Notes: generated from the letters alone by a model not told the origin. Shown: positions 56,069 through 64,000, counted from the first letter of the stretch. The stretch is DNA of 64,000 nt from Paenibacillus sp. FSL K6-0276 (GCF_037977235.1 NZ_CP150276.1:3472001-3536000), one strand, 5' to 3'. Numbers and translations: made by a program.

Positions 56069-57271
56069 TTAACCTACATTTACTTTAGCTGAGTATTTAT
56101 TAAGCTTTTCTGTACATAAGAGCATGACGATAGCGAAGAAAACGATAATCGCAGGGAAAATACCCAGCGTAAAATTCGATGCCAGTAAGCCGATAAAAGG
56201 TGGCATCAGCGTGGTACCAGTATAAGCTGTTGCCATCTGAAAGCCCATAATCGACTGGGCATGCTTCTTCCCGAAACGTACAGGGGTTTCATGTAGCATA
56301 CATGGGAAAATGGGGGCTAACCCCAGACCTATAATCATAAATCCTACCAGCGAAACTATTGTGGGAAGTGGTAACACTAACAGCACTGTACCGATTAAAG
56401 CAATGAGTTGACCATATCGAATTAGCTTTTTATTACTCATTCTAAAAGTGATGAAACCCGTCACCATTCTGCCAAAGGTAATCCCTAGATAAAAAAACGA
56501 CACCCATGTCGCTGCAGTTGATGCAGGGATGTCTTTGATATTCACAAGAAAACTACTCCCCCAAAGCCCCATACTCGTTTCGATGGCAGAATAAAATAAG
56601 AAGGTTAACATCGCAAGTTTAACCCCTCTTAATTTCCAAGGTTTTGTATTCTCAGCGGCTTGCTCTAGCTCCGGATGATTTAACTCTTGATCGCTTTCAG
56701 CATTCGGGTTGCTGTTGCTTCCAGCCACTCTATCCCACAAAGGCAACGTAACGAACAGAATAATAACTAAGCTCAATTGAATGTAAGCAACTGTAAGATA
56801 ACCTTGTCGCCATAAACCTTCACCAGAGATAAAAGATCCCATAATAATAGGACCCAGCGTAGCGCCTACTCCCCAGAAACAATGTAACCAACTCATATGA
56901 TGGGCTTTATAGTGCGTAGCAACATAACTGTTTAATCCGGCATCTACAGATCCCGCACCTAAACCGAGTGGAACCGCAGCAACAATTAGCCATACTAACG
57001 AAGGTGACCATGCAAAACCAAGTAAAGCTACAGCCGTCATAATACAGCTTACAAGGGTCACTTTCCCCGTACCAAAACGTTTAAGGATTGTACCACTCAT
57101 CAAACTGGAGACAATTGTGCCTACTGCAATAACCATCGAAAGGATTCCAGCAGTACCTAATGAAGCATTTAAGTCCACTCTCATTACCGGCCATGCGGAT
57201 CCAAGCAATGAATCTGGCAGTCCTAAACTAATAAATGCTAAATAAATAATAATAAGAAAAAAAGTTGCCAT
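56069..57271 (-). CDS. MFS transporter, sugar-type
   Basis: 400 aa, twelve helices, with the FLIIIYLAFISLGLPDSLLG start of fucose-permease-like MFS proteins and a long central loop (AGSNSNPNAESDQELNHPEL). AAGGAG precedes the ATG. It is 19 bases after the ROK regulator, in the same transcript, which suggests uptake or efflux of the sugar sensed by that regulator. Confidence 0.9.
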   Translation of the reverse strand: MATFFLIIIYLAFISLGLPDSLLGSAWPVMRVDLNASLGTAGILSMVIAVGTIVSSLMSGTILKRFGTGKVTLVSCIMTAVALLGFAWSPSLVWLIVAAVPLGLGAGSVDAGLNSYVATHYKAHHMSWLHCFWGVGATLGPIIMGSFISGEGLWRQGYLTVAYIQLSLVIILFVTLPLWDRVAGSNSNPNAESDQELNHPELEQAAENTKPWKLRGVKLAMLTFLFYSAIETSMGLWGSSFLVNIKDIPASTAATWVSFFYLGITFGRMVTGFITFRMSNKKLIRYGQLIALIGTVLLVLPLPTIVSLVGFMIIGLGLAPIFPCMLHETPVRFGKKHAQSIMGFQMATAYTGTTLMPPFIGLLASNFTLGIFPAIIVFFAIVMLLCTEKLNKYSAKVNVG

Positions 57272-57290
57272 TGTTATCTCCTTAATGGTT

Positions 57291-58325
57291 CTAATCTATT
57301 TGTTGTGAAACTAATAAACCTAATCCAAGACTTTGTAATCCATTCAGATAATCACGCTTCAAGTCACTTACCCCTAACTCTGGAAGATGTTCCTTAGGAA
57401 CGTATGTAGCAGTTCGATCTTCGATTTGATTGAGCATAGCTGGATCTAATTCATCCTCACAAAAAATAATATAATGCGGATTCAAAATAGAGGTGATTGT
57501 AGCCACTAATCGACTAATTGCATCCACTCTATGATCCAACCGCATCCTAGATCCACCAGTATTTCGAGTTAATGTTAATGCATCTATGAAATTTCTATTG
57601 TCATACTGGGGTACAAATTGAACTTCCCCTGAAAAAAACGTCTTTCCTCGAACAATTTCACCATTAACCGCTATCCCTGCTCCCGGACCATTTTTCCCTA
57701 AATACAAATACATCAGAGAAATACTTTCCTTCAAATTTCTTTGCGTCATATAGCCGATTACAGCAGCATTCATATCGTTTTCCACGATCGTCGGGATAGA
57801 GAGCTGATCTTCTATACATCTTTTCAAATCTAGATTCTGATATTTCTCATAGCCTGGGATCAGAAAAATCTTCCCATGTTTCACCGCGCCTGGAACACCA
57901 ATAGCCACAGAATGAATCTTTGGATTGGCTTTTTTTTCAACTTCTATAAGCGTGACCAGTTTACTTACATCTTCCTCAAGAATACTGGGCAAATTCCCTT
58001 CTTTTATTACATCACCAATGCAATTATAGATGGTATAATTCGTTTCATTTTTTTCCAAAAAAATAGCCATCCCTAATCGATAATTCGGATTATAGGCGTA
58101 TCTTATCGCCCTTCTTCCACCACTTGACTCATCAAGACCGATGATCGTTACTTCTCCGGTCTCTTCCATCTGCATTAGAAATTTACTGATCGTTGGAAAA
58201 CTGTATTGTAATCTTTGACTTAACTCCGCTTTCGTAGCTCTTCCTAATTCTAATAATGCTGTTCGAATATTTCGAATAATTTCAGATTTCATTTGCTGTG
58301 AAGGAAGTCGTTTATCACTTGCCAT
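57291..58325 (-). CDS. ROK-family transcriptional regulator (XylR/NagC type)
   Basis: About 344 aa: winged HTH (ATKAELSQRLQYSFPTISKF) followed by a ROK sugar-kinase-like domain (SVAIGVPGAVKHGKI, PTIVENDMNAAVIGY, NGPGAGIAVNGEIVRG). The zinc-binding Cys motif of ROK kinases is missing. ATG 58325 follows GGTGGGAG. It leads an operon with the MFS gene, and a 24-bp perfect inverted repeat stands immediately upstream, so it should autorepress in response to a sugar. Confidence 0.92.
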   Translation of the reverse strand: MASDKRLPSQQMKSEIIRNIRTALLELGRATKAELSQRLQYSFPTISKFLMQMEETGEVTIIGLDESSGGRRAIRYAYNPNYRLGMAIFLEKNETNYTIYNCIGDVIKEGNLPSILEEDVSKLVTLIEVEKKANPKIHSVAIGVPGAVKHGKIFLIPGYEKYQNLDLKRCIEDQLSIPTIVENDMNAAVIGYMTQRNLKESISLMYLYLGKNGPGAGIAVNGEIVRGKTFFSGEVQFVPQYDNRNFIDALTLTRNTGGSRMRLDHRVDAISRLVATITSILNPHYIIFCEDELDPAMLNQIEDRTATYVPKEHLPELGVSDLKRDYLNGLQSLGLGLLVSQQID

Positions 58326-58336
58326 GGCTCTCCCAC

Positions 58337-58388
58337 CTATAGTCATACTGACTTATTAAACGTATTTAATAAGTCAGTATGACTATAG
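58337..58388 (-). promoter_or_regulatory. ROK operator: 24-bp perfect inverted repeat
   Basis: Arms 58337-58360 and 58365-58388 are exact reverse complements around CGTA. The centre (ACTTATTAAA ... TTTAATAAGT) resembles XylR-type ROK operators. It lies 12 bases before the regulator's start codon. Confidence 0.8.
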
Positions 58389-58410
58389 CAGGAATACTTC
58401 CTAACGACAA
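58382..58410 (-). promoter_or_regulatory. Promoter of the ROK-MFS operon
   Basis: -35 TTGTCG (58410-58405), 17-bp spacer, -10 TATAGT (58387-58382). The -10 overlaps the outer end of the inverted repeat and transcription would start within it. Confidence 0.6.
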
Positions 58411-58474
58411 GATAACTTTAGGAAAATAATAGAAGAATGGAATGACAGAAATGTCGTATAACTGTCGACATAAC

Positions 58475-58500
58475 AAAAAGAGGGGGTAGTCTCCCTCTTT
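58475..58500 (-). terminator. Terminator of the chemotaxis-receptor remnant
   Basis: Stem AAAGAGGG/CCCTCTTT (C-rich variant on one arm) followed by five T residues on the minus strand. Confidence 0.8.
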
Positions 58501-58563
58501 AGTATTTTGCATATTCCGTTTTTGTAACTCGATTTCCGTTTCTGTAACTCTATGTATGAACAT

Positions 58564-59181
58564 CTATCCCAATTTAAACTGATTTACTAAAGCACGCATC
58601 TCATCCGAACCCTCTTGCAGCTTGCGAGCAGATGCCGCAATGTCCTTCATGGAAGCAATCTGTTCCTCAACAGCAGTAGATACAGTCTGTGCAGCCGAAG
58701 CTGTGTTCAATGAAACCTGCTCGACCTCCATCACCGCAGCAGATATTTGTTCAGAACTTGCGTACATCTGTTGTGAGGCGGACGAGGATTCTTTTACCTG
58801 ATCTACGATGGCCCGGGTGGCCTGCAAAATACGTTCAAATGCTTTACCCGTATCATCAATCGCTTGAACCCCTGCTGCGACTTCATTTTGACCTTTACTC
58901 ATGGATTGATGGGCATTTCCAATGCTCAATCTAATTTCTTCAATCATCCCAGAAACTCGCTCGGCTGCTTCACTTGTCTGGCCAGCCAATTTGCGAACTT
59001 CACTAGCAACCACTGCAAATCCTCTCCCATCTTCACCTGATCGGGCAGCTTCAATTGCCGCATTAAGCGCTAACAAGTTCGTTTGCTCAGATATTCCTTT
59101 AATGGTGCTGACAATGGTGCCTATTTGTTGAGACTGCTCATTTAGACTAGTAACGGCGATCCCTAAATCTTCAAACGTCCA
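58564..59181 (-). pseudogene. 5'-truncated methyl-accepting chemotaxis protein
   Basis: Only the cytoplasmic signalling half remains: [19 protein letters not shown], then the hairpin tip [20 protein letters not shown] and [15 protein letters not shown], down to the C-terminus. Coding similarity stops at 59181, exactly where repeat copy A begins. The sensor, membrane helices and HAMP are absent. The ATG at 59076 could start a soluble 170-residue piece, but no ribosome site supports it. Confidence 0.88.
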
Positions 59182-59505
59182 TACTGCTACTATGGCTGGG
59201 AGAGGAAGGTCGATGAACTATGGTGCCTAGAGCCCATCCGTTAGTCTGACTCCAACGACCACGGTGCATCACAGATTGTCGCTCCCTTTTGGGAAGCACT
59301 CATGGGAGATTAATCCTTTTTTGGTTGTTGCACCAGCCTTGCCTTTTTGGTTGTTATCTATATGATATTTTTTGTGCTTAAAAGATCTAACAATCTCTAT
59401 ATGATTACTCAAGAGGCTCAACCTTTTTTAAAAAGTGTTATTCGAAGTCTATTTTATTATGCTCTTTTTCAGGTTTAGAGCTAATTTAATTTTCATGGGA
59501 GTTTA
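59182..59505. repeat. Dispersed non-coding element, copy A
   Basis: 324 bp beginning TACTGCTACTATGGCTGGGA and ending TTTTCATGGGAGTT. It shares its first about 150 bp nearly identically with copies B and C and its last about 25 bp; the middle is diverged. It lacks the left GCAGCGC-AA-GCGCTGC hairpin found in the other copies. It abuts the truncated receptor on one side and the NUDIX stop codon (five bases away) on the other. Confidence 0.85.
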
Positions 59506-59509
59506 ACTT

Positions 59510-60109
59510 TTAACAAAACATTGAGGTTGAAATTACATTAGGATAGTGTTCTAGAATAATTGAAAGCATACGTAGATGTCCAAATGGTTTGAATGGTAAA
59601 TTCCCATCAATATGTTGTCCAAATATGACTTTTCCACCCAAAGTTTGGAATTCATCTAAAGTTATTGTTCCGGAGCATAGAAGAATAACTTCTTTACGAG
59701 TTAAGAGCATTAATGCTTTAGTCTCCATACTGGGTACTGGTTCGTCGTCTGATGATGCCAGGAAAATAGGAGTTATGCTTTGTACTGAATTCTGATGTCC
59801 CACAATCAATGGGCGTGGTTCAATGCTTGCATTTTGAAATTTATCAATAGGTTCCAACTCTATATCAATGTCAAACCTAGTATTGGGACAATAAAAAGTC
59901 ATTGAAGGCGTTAAAGGAGTTATTCGCATCTGAGACTCTTCAAGAACTTCACGTTGGGCACATTCCCAAGCCGTTTCAGCCCCCTCTCTATGCCCGCCAA
60001 GTCTAACAATAGCAAGTTCCGATTGATCCACAGTCGGTCCCATCATAAATGCCATTCTTTTATTGGTTAGTACAAACGCTCCAGCTTTCTGAACAACCTG
60101 ATCATTCAC
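59510..60109 (-). CDS. NUDIX hydrolase
   Basis: 199 aa. Complete NUDIX box G39-S59 (GHREGAETAWECAQREVLEE), with metal-binding Glu residues. It would hydrolyse a nucleoside-diphosphate-linked compound; the C-terminal half is unassigned. The gene lies between direct copies A and B of the dispersed element and its stop is five bases from copy A, suggesting it came or moved with them. No strong ribosome site was noted (GAGGGGC upstream). Confidence 0.9.
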   Translation of the reverse strand: MNDQVVQKAGAFVLTNKRMAFMMGPTVDQSELAIVRLGGHREGAETAWECAQREVLEESQMRITPLTPSMTFYCPNTRFDIDIELEPIDKFQNASIEPRPLIVGHQNSVQSITPIFLASSDDEPVPSMETKALMLLTRKEVILLCSGTITLDEFQTLGGKVIFGQHIDGNLPFKPFGHLRMLSIILEHYPNVISTSMFC

Positions 60110-60183
60110 CCTGCCACGCCCCTCTTTTCATTTCACAGCCTCGTGCTCCATTCTACCATAATTTGGGTTGTTATTGTCCCGTT

Positions 60184-60566
60184 ATACTGCCCGTTAGCCA
60201 TACATGCAGCGCAAGCGCTGCACCACAGATGGTGAAAATGGATCGACGAATCTGTCCTTACTGCTACTATGGCTGGGAGAGGAAGGTCGATCAACTATGG
60301 TGCCTTAGATCCCATCCGTTAGTCTGACTCCAACGACCACGGTGCATCACAGATTGTCGCTCCCTTTTGGCAAGCACTCATGGGAGATTAATCCTACTCT
60401 GGTTGCTGCACCAGCCTCATTTTTTATTTTCAGCTTTGAAAGGTCTTTGGTACTTTAATTTCATAACTCTTCTCAGGCTCAGCCTTTTTTAAAAATCATT
60501 CGGCTAGGTCTAATTTATTATTGTCTTTTTTAGGTTTTTCGCGGATTAAATTTTCATGGGAGTTGA
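60184..60566. repeat. Dispersed non-coding element, copy B
   Basis: 383 bp starting TATACTGCCCGTTAGCCATA, with the perfect stem GCAGCGC/GCGCTGC, a variable island (60241-60257), the conserved block from TACTGCTACTATGGC, and ending TTTTCATGGGAGTTGAA. Same orientation as A and C; about 95 percent alike to C by eye outside the island. No long open frame. Confidence 0.9.
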
Positions 60567-60571
60567 ACAAA

Positions 60572-60597
60572 TAAAAAACGGCTGCGAGAAGCAACCG
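60572..60597 (-). terminator. Terminator of the GNAT gene
   Basis: Stem CGGTTGC/GCAGCCG with one mismatch, then six T residues on the minus strand. The preceding TTAAGCTA...AACGATAGT belongs to a recurrent module. Confidence 0.75.
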
Positions 60598-60644
60598 CTA
60601 TTCCACTATCGTTATTAGCTTAATATCCAACTGTATTCTAGTGG

Positions 60645-61172
60645 TTATAATTTCTTTAGCATGTGAATGTCATTAGGTTCTTTTTCAAATAATTCCGAAT
60701 CAATCTCTGATGTAATAGCTGAACCATGACTAGTATAATACTTCACCGCAGATTCAGTCTCGGTAGACGATATATATAAGTACTTCGCCCCTTTTTCAAT
60801 TGCTACTGTACTCAGTGATTCCATAATAAAGCTACCGATTCCTCTTCTTCGATATTCCCGTGTCACATACATAAGGTCAATCTGAAGCCTATCATTATCA
60901 TAACCCCTCAACTTATGAGCTAAGACACCAAACCCGACCAATTTATCTCCGTCAAATGCTCCAAAAGCCGTACCACCGTTGGTGAGTTCATATTCATATC
61001 GGGATATTATCTCTAGATAAATATCTTCTTTCCATCTGGGACATTCATGTGGTGATTTTATTTCTTCAAGTACCCCGTTCTTTAATTTGTACTTCAATTT
61101 GATTGTTTCCGAACGGTCGATGTCACGAATTTTATAAGAATCATTAAGTATCATTTGAACAATTGAAACCAT
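60645..61172 (-). CDS. GNAT-family N-acetyltransferase
   Basis: 175 aa: GFGVLAHKLRGYDNDRLQID, LMYVTREYRRRGIGSFIMES (acetyl-CoA loop), YISSTETESAVKYYTSHG. Likely acetylates a small molecule or protein amine. GGGGG lies six bases before the ATG. Single-gene unit bounded by a terminator. Confidence 0.92.
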   Translation of the reverse strand: MVSIVQMILNDSYKIRDIDRSETIKLKYKLKNGVLEEIKSPHECPRWKEDIYLEIISRYEYELTNGGTAFGAFDGDKLVGFGVLAHKLRGYDNDRLQIDLMYVTREYRRRGIGSFIMESLSTVAIEKGAKYLYISSTETESAVKYYTSHGSAITSEIDSELFEKEPNDIHMLKKL

Positions 61173-61304
61173 TGCAATCCCCCTTTTTTAAAAATTCACA
61201 TTCACAATTATCAATTTAATGTTCGTTATCTGTAATATATTTTCCTTTTATTTCCTAAATCAGCCTGCCCGTTAGCGGAGCCGAAAGTATATAAATTTAA
61301 TTCA

Positions 61305-61688
61305 TTAGTTCTTAAGCCAAAATTGCACTTCATGATTAGTGAATTCATTCTTCATCAAAGTAGAAAATATCTGCTCGTTTTTAACCTCTAAAATACACTG
61401 CCTATAAACGTATTCTCTACCACCATTTTCTTCATACCACTTATTTATTCGATTTCTGTGTTCAATGTCCCCTCTAACAATCGTTTCTATTTCCTTGTAC
61501 TTTTCATAACTGTCGTACTCCCAAATAGCGAATATTTCAGTGGTTGATTCATTACTCGGTACCATCCATCTTCCAACTAGTTGAGCCCCATGTTTAATCT
61601 GATTCGGCAAATTAGTTTCATTAAAATGTGCATTAAAAATATCAACAAACTCATTTTTTACAATGTAAAACTTCCTTCTATAAAACAA
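61305..61688 (-). CDS. NIPSNAP-family protein
   Basis: About 127 aa ferredoxin-like fold protein: FYRRKFYIVKNEFVDIFNAH, LVGRWMVPSNESTTEIFAIW, YEKYKEIETIV. Function of bacterial NIPSNAPs is largely unknown; some bind small molecules. TTG 61688 (AAAGGATG ten bases upstream) fits the family's usual N-terminus better than GTG 61697, whose ribosome site is too close. TAACGGGCAG lies between its stop and the next gene. Confidence 0.85.
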   Translation of the reverse strand: MFYRRKFYIVKNEFVDIFNAHFNETNLPNQIKHGAQLVGRWMVPSNESTTEIFAIWEYDSYEKYKEIETIVRGDIEHRNRINKWYEENGGREYVYRQCILEVKNEQIFSTLMKNEFTNHEVQFWLKN

Positions 61689-61738
61689 AATCGCCACATC
61701 CTTTCTAAAGTCTTAATATAACTACTCTGTGTTTTCAG

Positions 61739-62533
61739 TCATTTTTCCTCTAGCTGGGCTACGATCACCTTAACGCCAAGTGCTTGAATTTGTTCGACTG
61801 CCTCCGGATCTGCATCCTCATCAGTAATTAACAGATCTAAATCTTCAATCCGGCCAGCTTTCGCAAACCCTTCGTTGCCAAGAGATTGGTGCGTGGCAAT
61901 TCCGATGCACCGACGGGATGCAACAGATACCGCCCGACCGAATGCCCCTACTTCAGGAGTGGCCACAAAAATCCCTTCCTCCGAGATGCCTCCTCCAGTG
62001 ACGAAGCTGACATCAAACTTAAACAGACGGATAAATTCTGTCGCTAGAACGTCAGTAATATTTCCTGACGGCTTTACCCGACCACCAATTAGGTAGGTTT
62101 CAATCCATTGTCGTTCCCTTAAAGAATCGGCTACCCGCATGCTATTTGTAACGATTGTAAGTGGCATTTGTTCAGGCAGATGCTTCAATAGCACATAAGA
62201 TAAAGATCCGCTTCCAATAAATACAGTATCGCTTTCCCGAATATACGATACAGCAAGCTTAGCAATCGCATTACCTTGCGGAGTTCCTTCGCCGTATCGG
62301 ATTTCTGGTGGAGGTGGGGCTTGTCGAACCTTCGTGGATGGAATCGCTCCGCCGTGGGTTTTCTTGAGCAATCCCTGTTCCTCCATAATGGAGAGGTCAC
62401 GCCTGATTGAATCGATGGAAACCTGGAACTTTTCCGCTAAGTCTTTGACCATTACACGTTTTTCTACATTCAATAATGCTTGGATTTTTTCCCGACGCTC
62501 TTCAGCAAACATCCCAGTGTCTTCCTTTGGCAC
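61739..62533 (-). CDS. DeoR/GlpR-family transcriptional regulator
   Basis: 264 aa: N-terminal DeoR HTH (VMVKDLAEKFQVSIDSIRRD, LSIMEEQGLLKKTHGGAI) and the DeoR C-terminal sensor fold binding phosphorylated sugars (DTVFIGSGSLSYVLLKHL, TIVTNSMRVADSL, TGGGISEEGIF). GTG start eight bases after AGGAGG. No sugar-metabolic operon is adjacent in the window, so the target is unknown. Confidence 0.93.
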   Translation of the reverse strand: MPKEDTGMFAEERREKIQALLNVEKRVMVKDLAEKFQVSIDSIRRDLSIMEEQGLLKKTHGGAIPSTKVRQAPPPPEIRYGEGTPQGNAIAKLAVSYIRESDTVFIGSGSLSYVLLKHLPEQMPLTIVTNSMRVADSLRERQWIETYLIGGRVKPSGNITDVLATEFIRLFKFDVSFVTGGGISEEGIFVATPEVGAFGRAVSVASRRCIGIATHQSLGNEGFAKAGRIEDLDLLITDEDADPEAVEQIQALGVKVIVAQLEEK

Positions 62534-62694
62534 GCATTATACCTCCTGAACATTCACTTTTCCCTTTATAACAAATCAATTATATTCATTAATATGCCGT
62601 TTTGTAAAGATTCTATTGTGAAAAACATCATTTTTATGCTGTTTTATGAAGTTTTTTTTAGTTTACAGTTCTGCTACGCAAAGATCATGTTAAA

Positions 62695-62718
62695 TAAAAA
62701 AAGACCGTCTATGCGGTC
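62695..62718 (-). terminator. Terminator downstream of repeat copy C
   Basis: Stem GACCG/CGGTC, loop CATAGA, then seven T residues on the minus strand. It would end a transcript that runs from the HAD gene through copy C. Confidence 0.75.
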
Positions 62719-62760
62719 CTTGACTTTTTTGACCTATTGATTGCACCAAATTCATTCAAC

Positions 62761-63142
62761 TATACTGCCCGTTGGCCATACATGCAGCGCAAGCGCTGCA
62801 CCACAAATAATGAAAATGGTCATCTCTGTTAATACTGCTACTATGGCTGGGAGAGGAAGGTCGATCAACTATAGTGCCTTAGAGCCCATCCGTTAGTCTG
62901 ACTCCAACGACCACGGTGCATCACAGATTGTCGCTCCCTTTTGGGAAGCACTCATGGGAGATTAATCCTACTCTCGTTGCTGCACCAGCCTCATTTTTTA
63001 TTTTCAGCTATGAAAGGTCTTTGGTACTTTAATTTCATAACTCTTCTCAGGCTCAGCCTTTTTTTAAAAATCATTCGGCTAGGTCTAATTTATTTTTGTC
63101 TTTTTGAGGTTTTTCGCGGATTTAATTTTCATGGGAGTTGAA
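62761..63142. repeat. Dispersed non-coding element, copy C
   Basis: 382 bp, same layout and orientation as copy B, from TATACTGCCCGTTGGCCATA to TTTTCATGGGAGTTGAA. Its variable island is shorter (62820-62832). Ends eight bases from the stop codon of the HAD gene, just as copy A ends next to the NUDIX stop. Confidence 0.9.
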
Positions 63143-63149
63143 AAACATT

Positions 63150-63695
63150 TTACTTCATGATGATCCATTTAACAGCATCTGATAAATCCTCTGCTATGTA
63201 ATCTGGCACAGCTTCAAGCCATTCTCCGAAGAATTGATTACTACGATATTTAGCCATATCCTTTTCTCCCGAACCCGTCTTCACCAAAACTTTCATACAT
63301 CCTGCCCTTTGAGCCGCAATCATATCCGTCCATCTATCACCAATAACAACGCAATTCTTCAACTTCAGACCATACTCTAGCGCTGCTTGAATAAGCATGT
63401 CTGGCGAGGGCTTTCGACAGGTACATCCCTCTCCATGTTGGTGTGGGCAAATAAAAGCTTTGTCAAAACCAAACGAAGTGAGTTCATCCTGGAAATCATC
63501 AAACTGCGCATCTCCACGAGATACTCCAGGTTGATTTGTAAACGAAAAGATTAGTATATCGGCATTCTTCAATGTTCTCAAAGAATCGGTAGTGAATGGA
63601 AATAATTCAAATGATCCAGGAAAAATAACTTCTTCTGAACCACCAATTGTTCCATCCCTATCAATGAAAACGGCTTGTATTTCCGAAGTTGTCAT
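63150..63695 (-). CDS. HAD-superfamily phosphatase (HAD-IIIA, GmhB-like)
   Basis: 181 aa: nucleophile motif FIDRDGT (D12/D14), FSFTNQPGVSRG (motif II), a Cys/His cluster CPHQHGEGCTCRKP that binds zinc in GmhB/HisB-N proteins, and VIGDRWTDMIAAQRAG (motif IV). It likely dephosphorylates a sugar- or amino-alcohol phosphate. GGGGGTG precedes the ATG. Its stop is eight bases from repeat copy C. Confidence 0.92.
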   Translation of the reverse strand: MTTSEIQAVFIDRDGTIGGSEEVIFPGSFELFPFTTDSLRTLKNADILIFSFTNQPGVSRGDAQFDDFQDELTSFGFDKAFICPHQHGEGCTCRKPSPDMLIQAALEYGLKLKNCVVIGDRWTDMIAAQRAGCMKVLVKTGSGEKDMAKYRSNQFFGEWLEAVPDYIAEDLSDAVKWIIMK

Positions 63696-63799
63696 TTAAC
63701 AACACCCCCCAATCCATTATATTTCATTGGATCTACAAATAATTATCATTTTTCCATCAATAAATCGGATGGCACTAAACTGCCCGTTACTTCAGCAAA

Positions 63800-63829
63800 C
63801 AAAAAGGAGCTGCCTCCAAGCAAGCTCCT
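63800..63829 (-). terminator. Terminator of the partial right-edge gene
   Basis: Stem AGGAGCT/AGCTCCT with an 11-base loop, then five T residues on the minus strand. Flanked by the TTAAGCTA...GGGAACGATAGTT and TAACGGGCAG module arms. Confidence 0.8.
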
Positions 63830-63877
63830 CAACTATCGTTCCCTGATAGCTTAATGAACCGATTTTTATAGATACGC

Positions 63878-64000
63878 TCATTCGATTATTTGAATACCAA
63901 AATGGTAACTAGCAGTATTTCTTTCTTCCCATACTGCAGAAAGAATGTATTCATAATACCCTGGCTTCAATGAAAGTTTGTAACTGTATTGATCTGGTTT
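63878..64000 (-). CDS. Partial C-terminus of an unidentified protein
   Basis: An open frame enters from the right edge and ends in TGA at 63880-63878. The 40 visible residues (YKLSLKPGYYEYILSAVWEE then HFGIQIIE) form alternating beta strands as in the last strands of a small secreted beta-sandwich protein. A terminator lies 48 bases after the stop, which supports a real gene. The family cannot be named from this fragment. Confidence 0.65.
   Translation of the reverse strand, partial: KPDQYSYKLSLKPGYYEYILSAVWEERNTASYHFGIQIIE

Noticed and set aside
60049-60327. Plus-strand frame containing [15 protein letters not shown]
   Set aside because: It lies in repeat copy B; copies A and C do not preserve the frame, so it is not a conserved small protein.
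59182-63860. Integron gene-cassette array with attC sites
   Set aside because: CTGCCCGTTA recurs between single genes and recalls the GTTA end of attC sites, but the second arm (TAACG type) has the same orientation, not inverted, and no integrase is visible. A terminator-linked repeat fits better.

Overview
The window looks like a chromosomal segment of a Paenibacillus-type Bacillota (low-to-medium GC, AGGAGG-type ribosome sites, S-layer-homology domains, sugar ABC importers without an encoded ATPase, PadR/MerR/ROK/AraC regulators). The genus is an inference from gene style. No rRNA, tRNA, CRISPR array or prophage was recognised. Almost all genes lie on the minus strand, and many end in clear rho-independent terminators.

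Layout. 0.3-2.4 kb: a secreted esterase/depolymerase-like protein with C-terminal SLH domains. 2.4-3.8 kb: gene-poor, possible decayed frames. 3.8-10.3 kb: an alpha-galactoside operon (binding lipoprotein, two permeases, GH36 alpha-galactosidase) with a divergent AraC regulator; its promoter has a cre-like site in the spacer and a 17-bp repeat just upstream. 10.4-13.8 kb: TVP38-family membrane protein, PssA-like phospholipid synthase, response regulator and histidine kinase in one operon. 14.3-20.5 kb: ClC channel, two tandem DUF1259-like proteins, a small unknown, an AlkC-like HEAT protein, a Crp/Fnr regulator and a luciferase-like oxidoreductase.

21.1-37.2 kb: an exopolysaccharide cluster. 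It has chain-length regulator and BY-kinase, flippase, polymerase, GT4, membrane 4,6-dehydratase, LCP protein, initiating sugar transferase, GNAT, FemAB-like protein, aminotransferase, epimerase and acyltransferase. One beta-helix gene sits inside it on the opposite strand. Dehydratase, aminotransferase, acetyltransferase and phosphoglycosyl transferase together suggest a repeat unit started by a diamino (bacillosamine-like) or similar sugar.

38.4-47.7 kb: two uncharacterised proteins, a PadR/permease-prefix pair, an SDR, a DrrAB-type ABC transporter, a decayed cyclic-nucleotide-binding/C39-peptidase/ABC exporter, and an ArsR-SRPBCC pair. 48-52.6 kb: a quinone-oxidoreductase-like enzyme and a MalT-type LuxR regulator that has stops and frameshifts and whose C-terminal third is inverted. 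51.8-58.3 kb: MerR regulator with divergent MFS exporter, a GT2-PlsY-like pair, and a ROK regulator with an MFS transporter behind a 24-bp perfect inverted repeat.

58.5-64 kb: a truncated chemotaxis receptor followed by single accessory genes (NUDIX, GNAT, NIPSNAP, DeoR, HAD, and a partial gene at the right edge). They are interspersed with three copies of a 320-380 bp non-coding repeat and a recurrent terminator-flanking module. This region and the two rearranged pseudogenes are the most unusual parts of the window.
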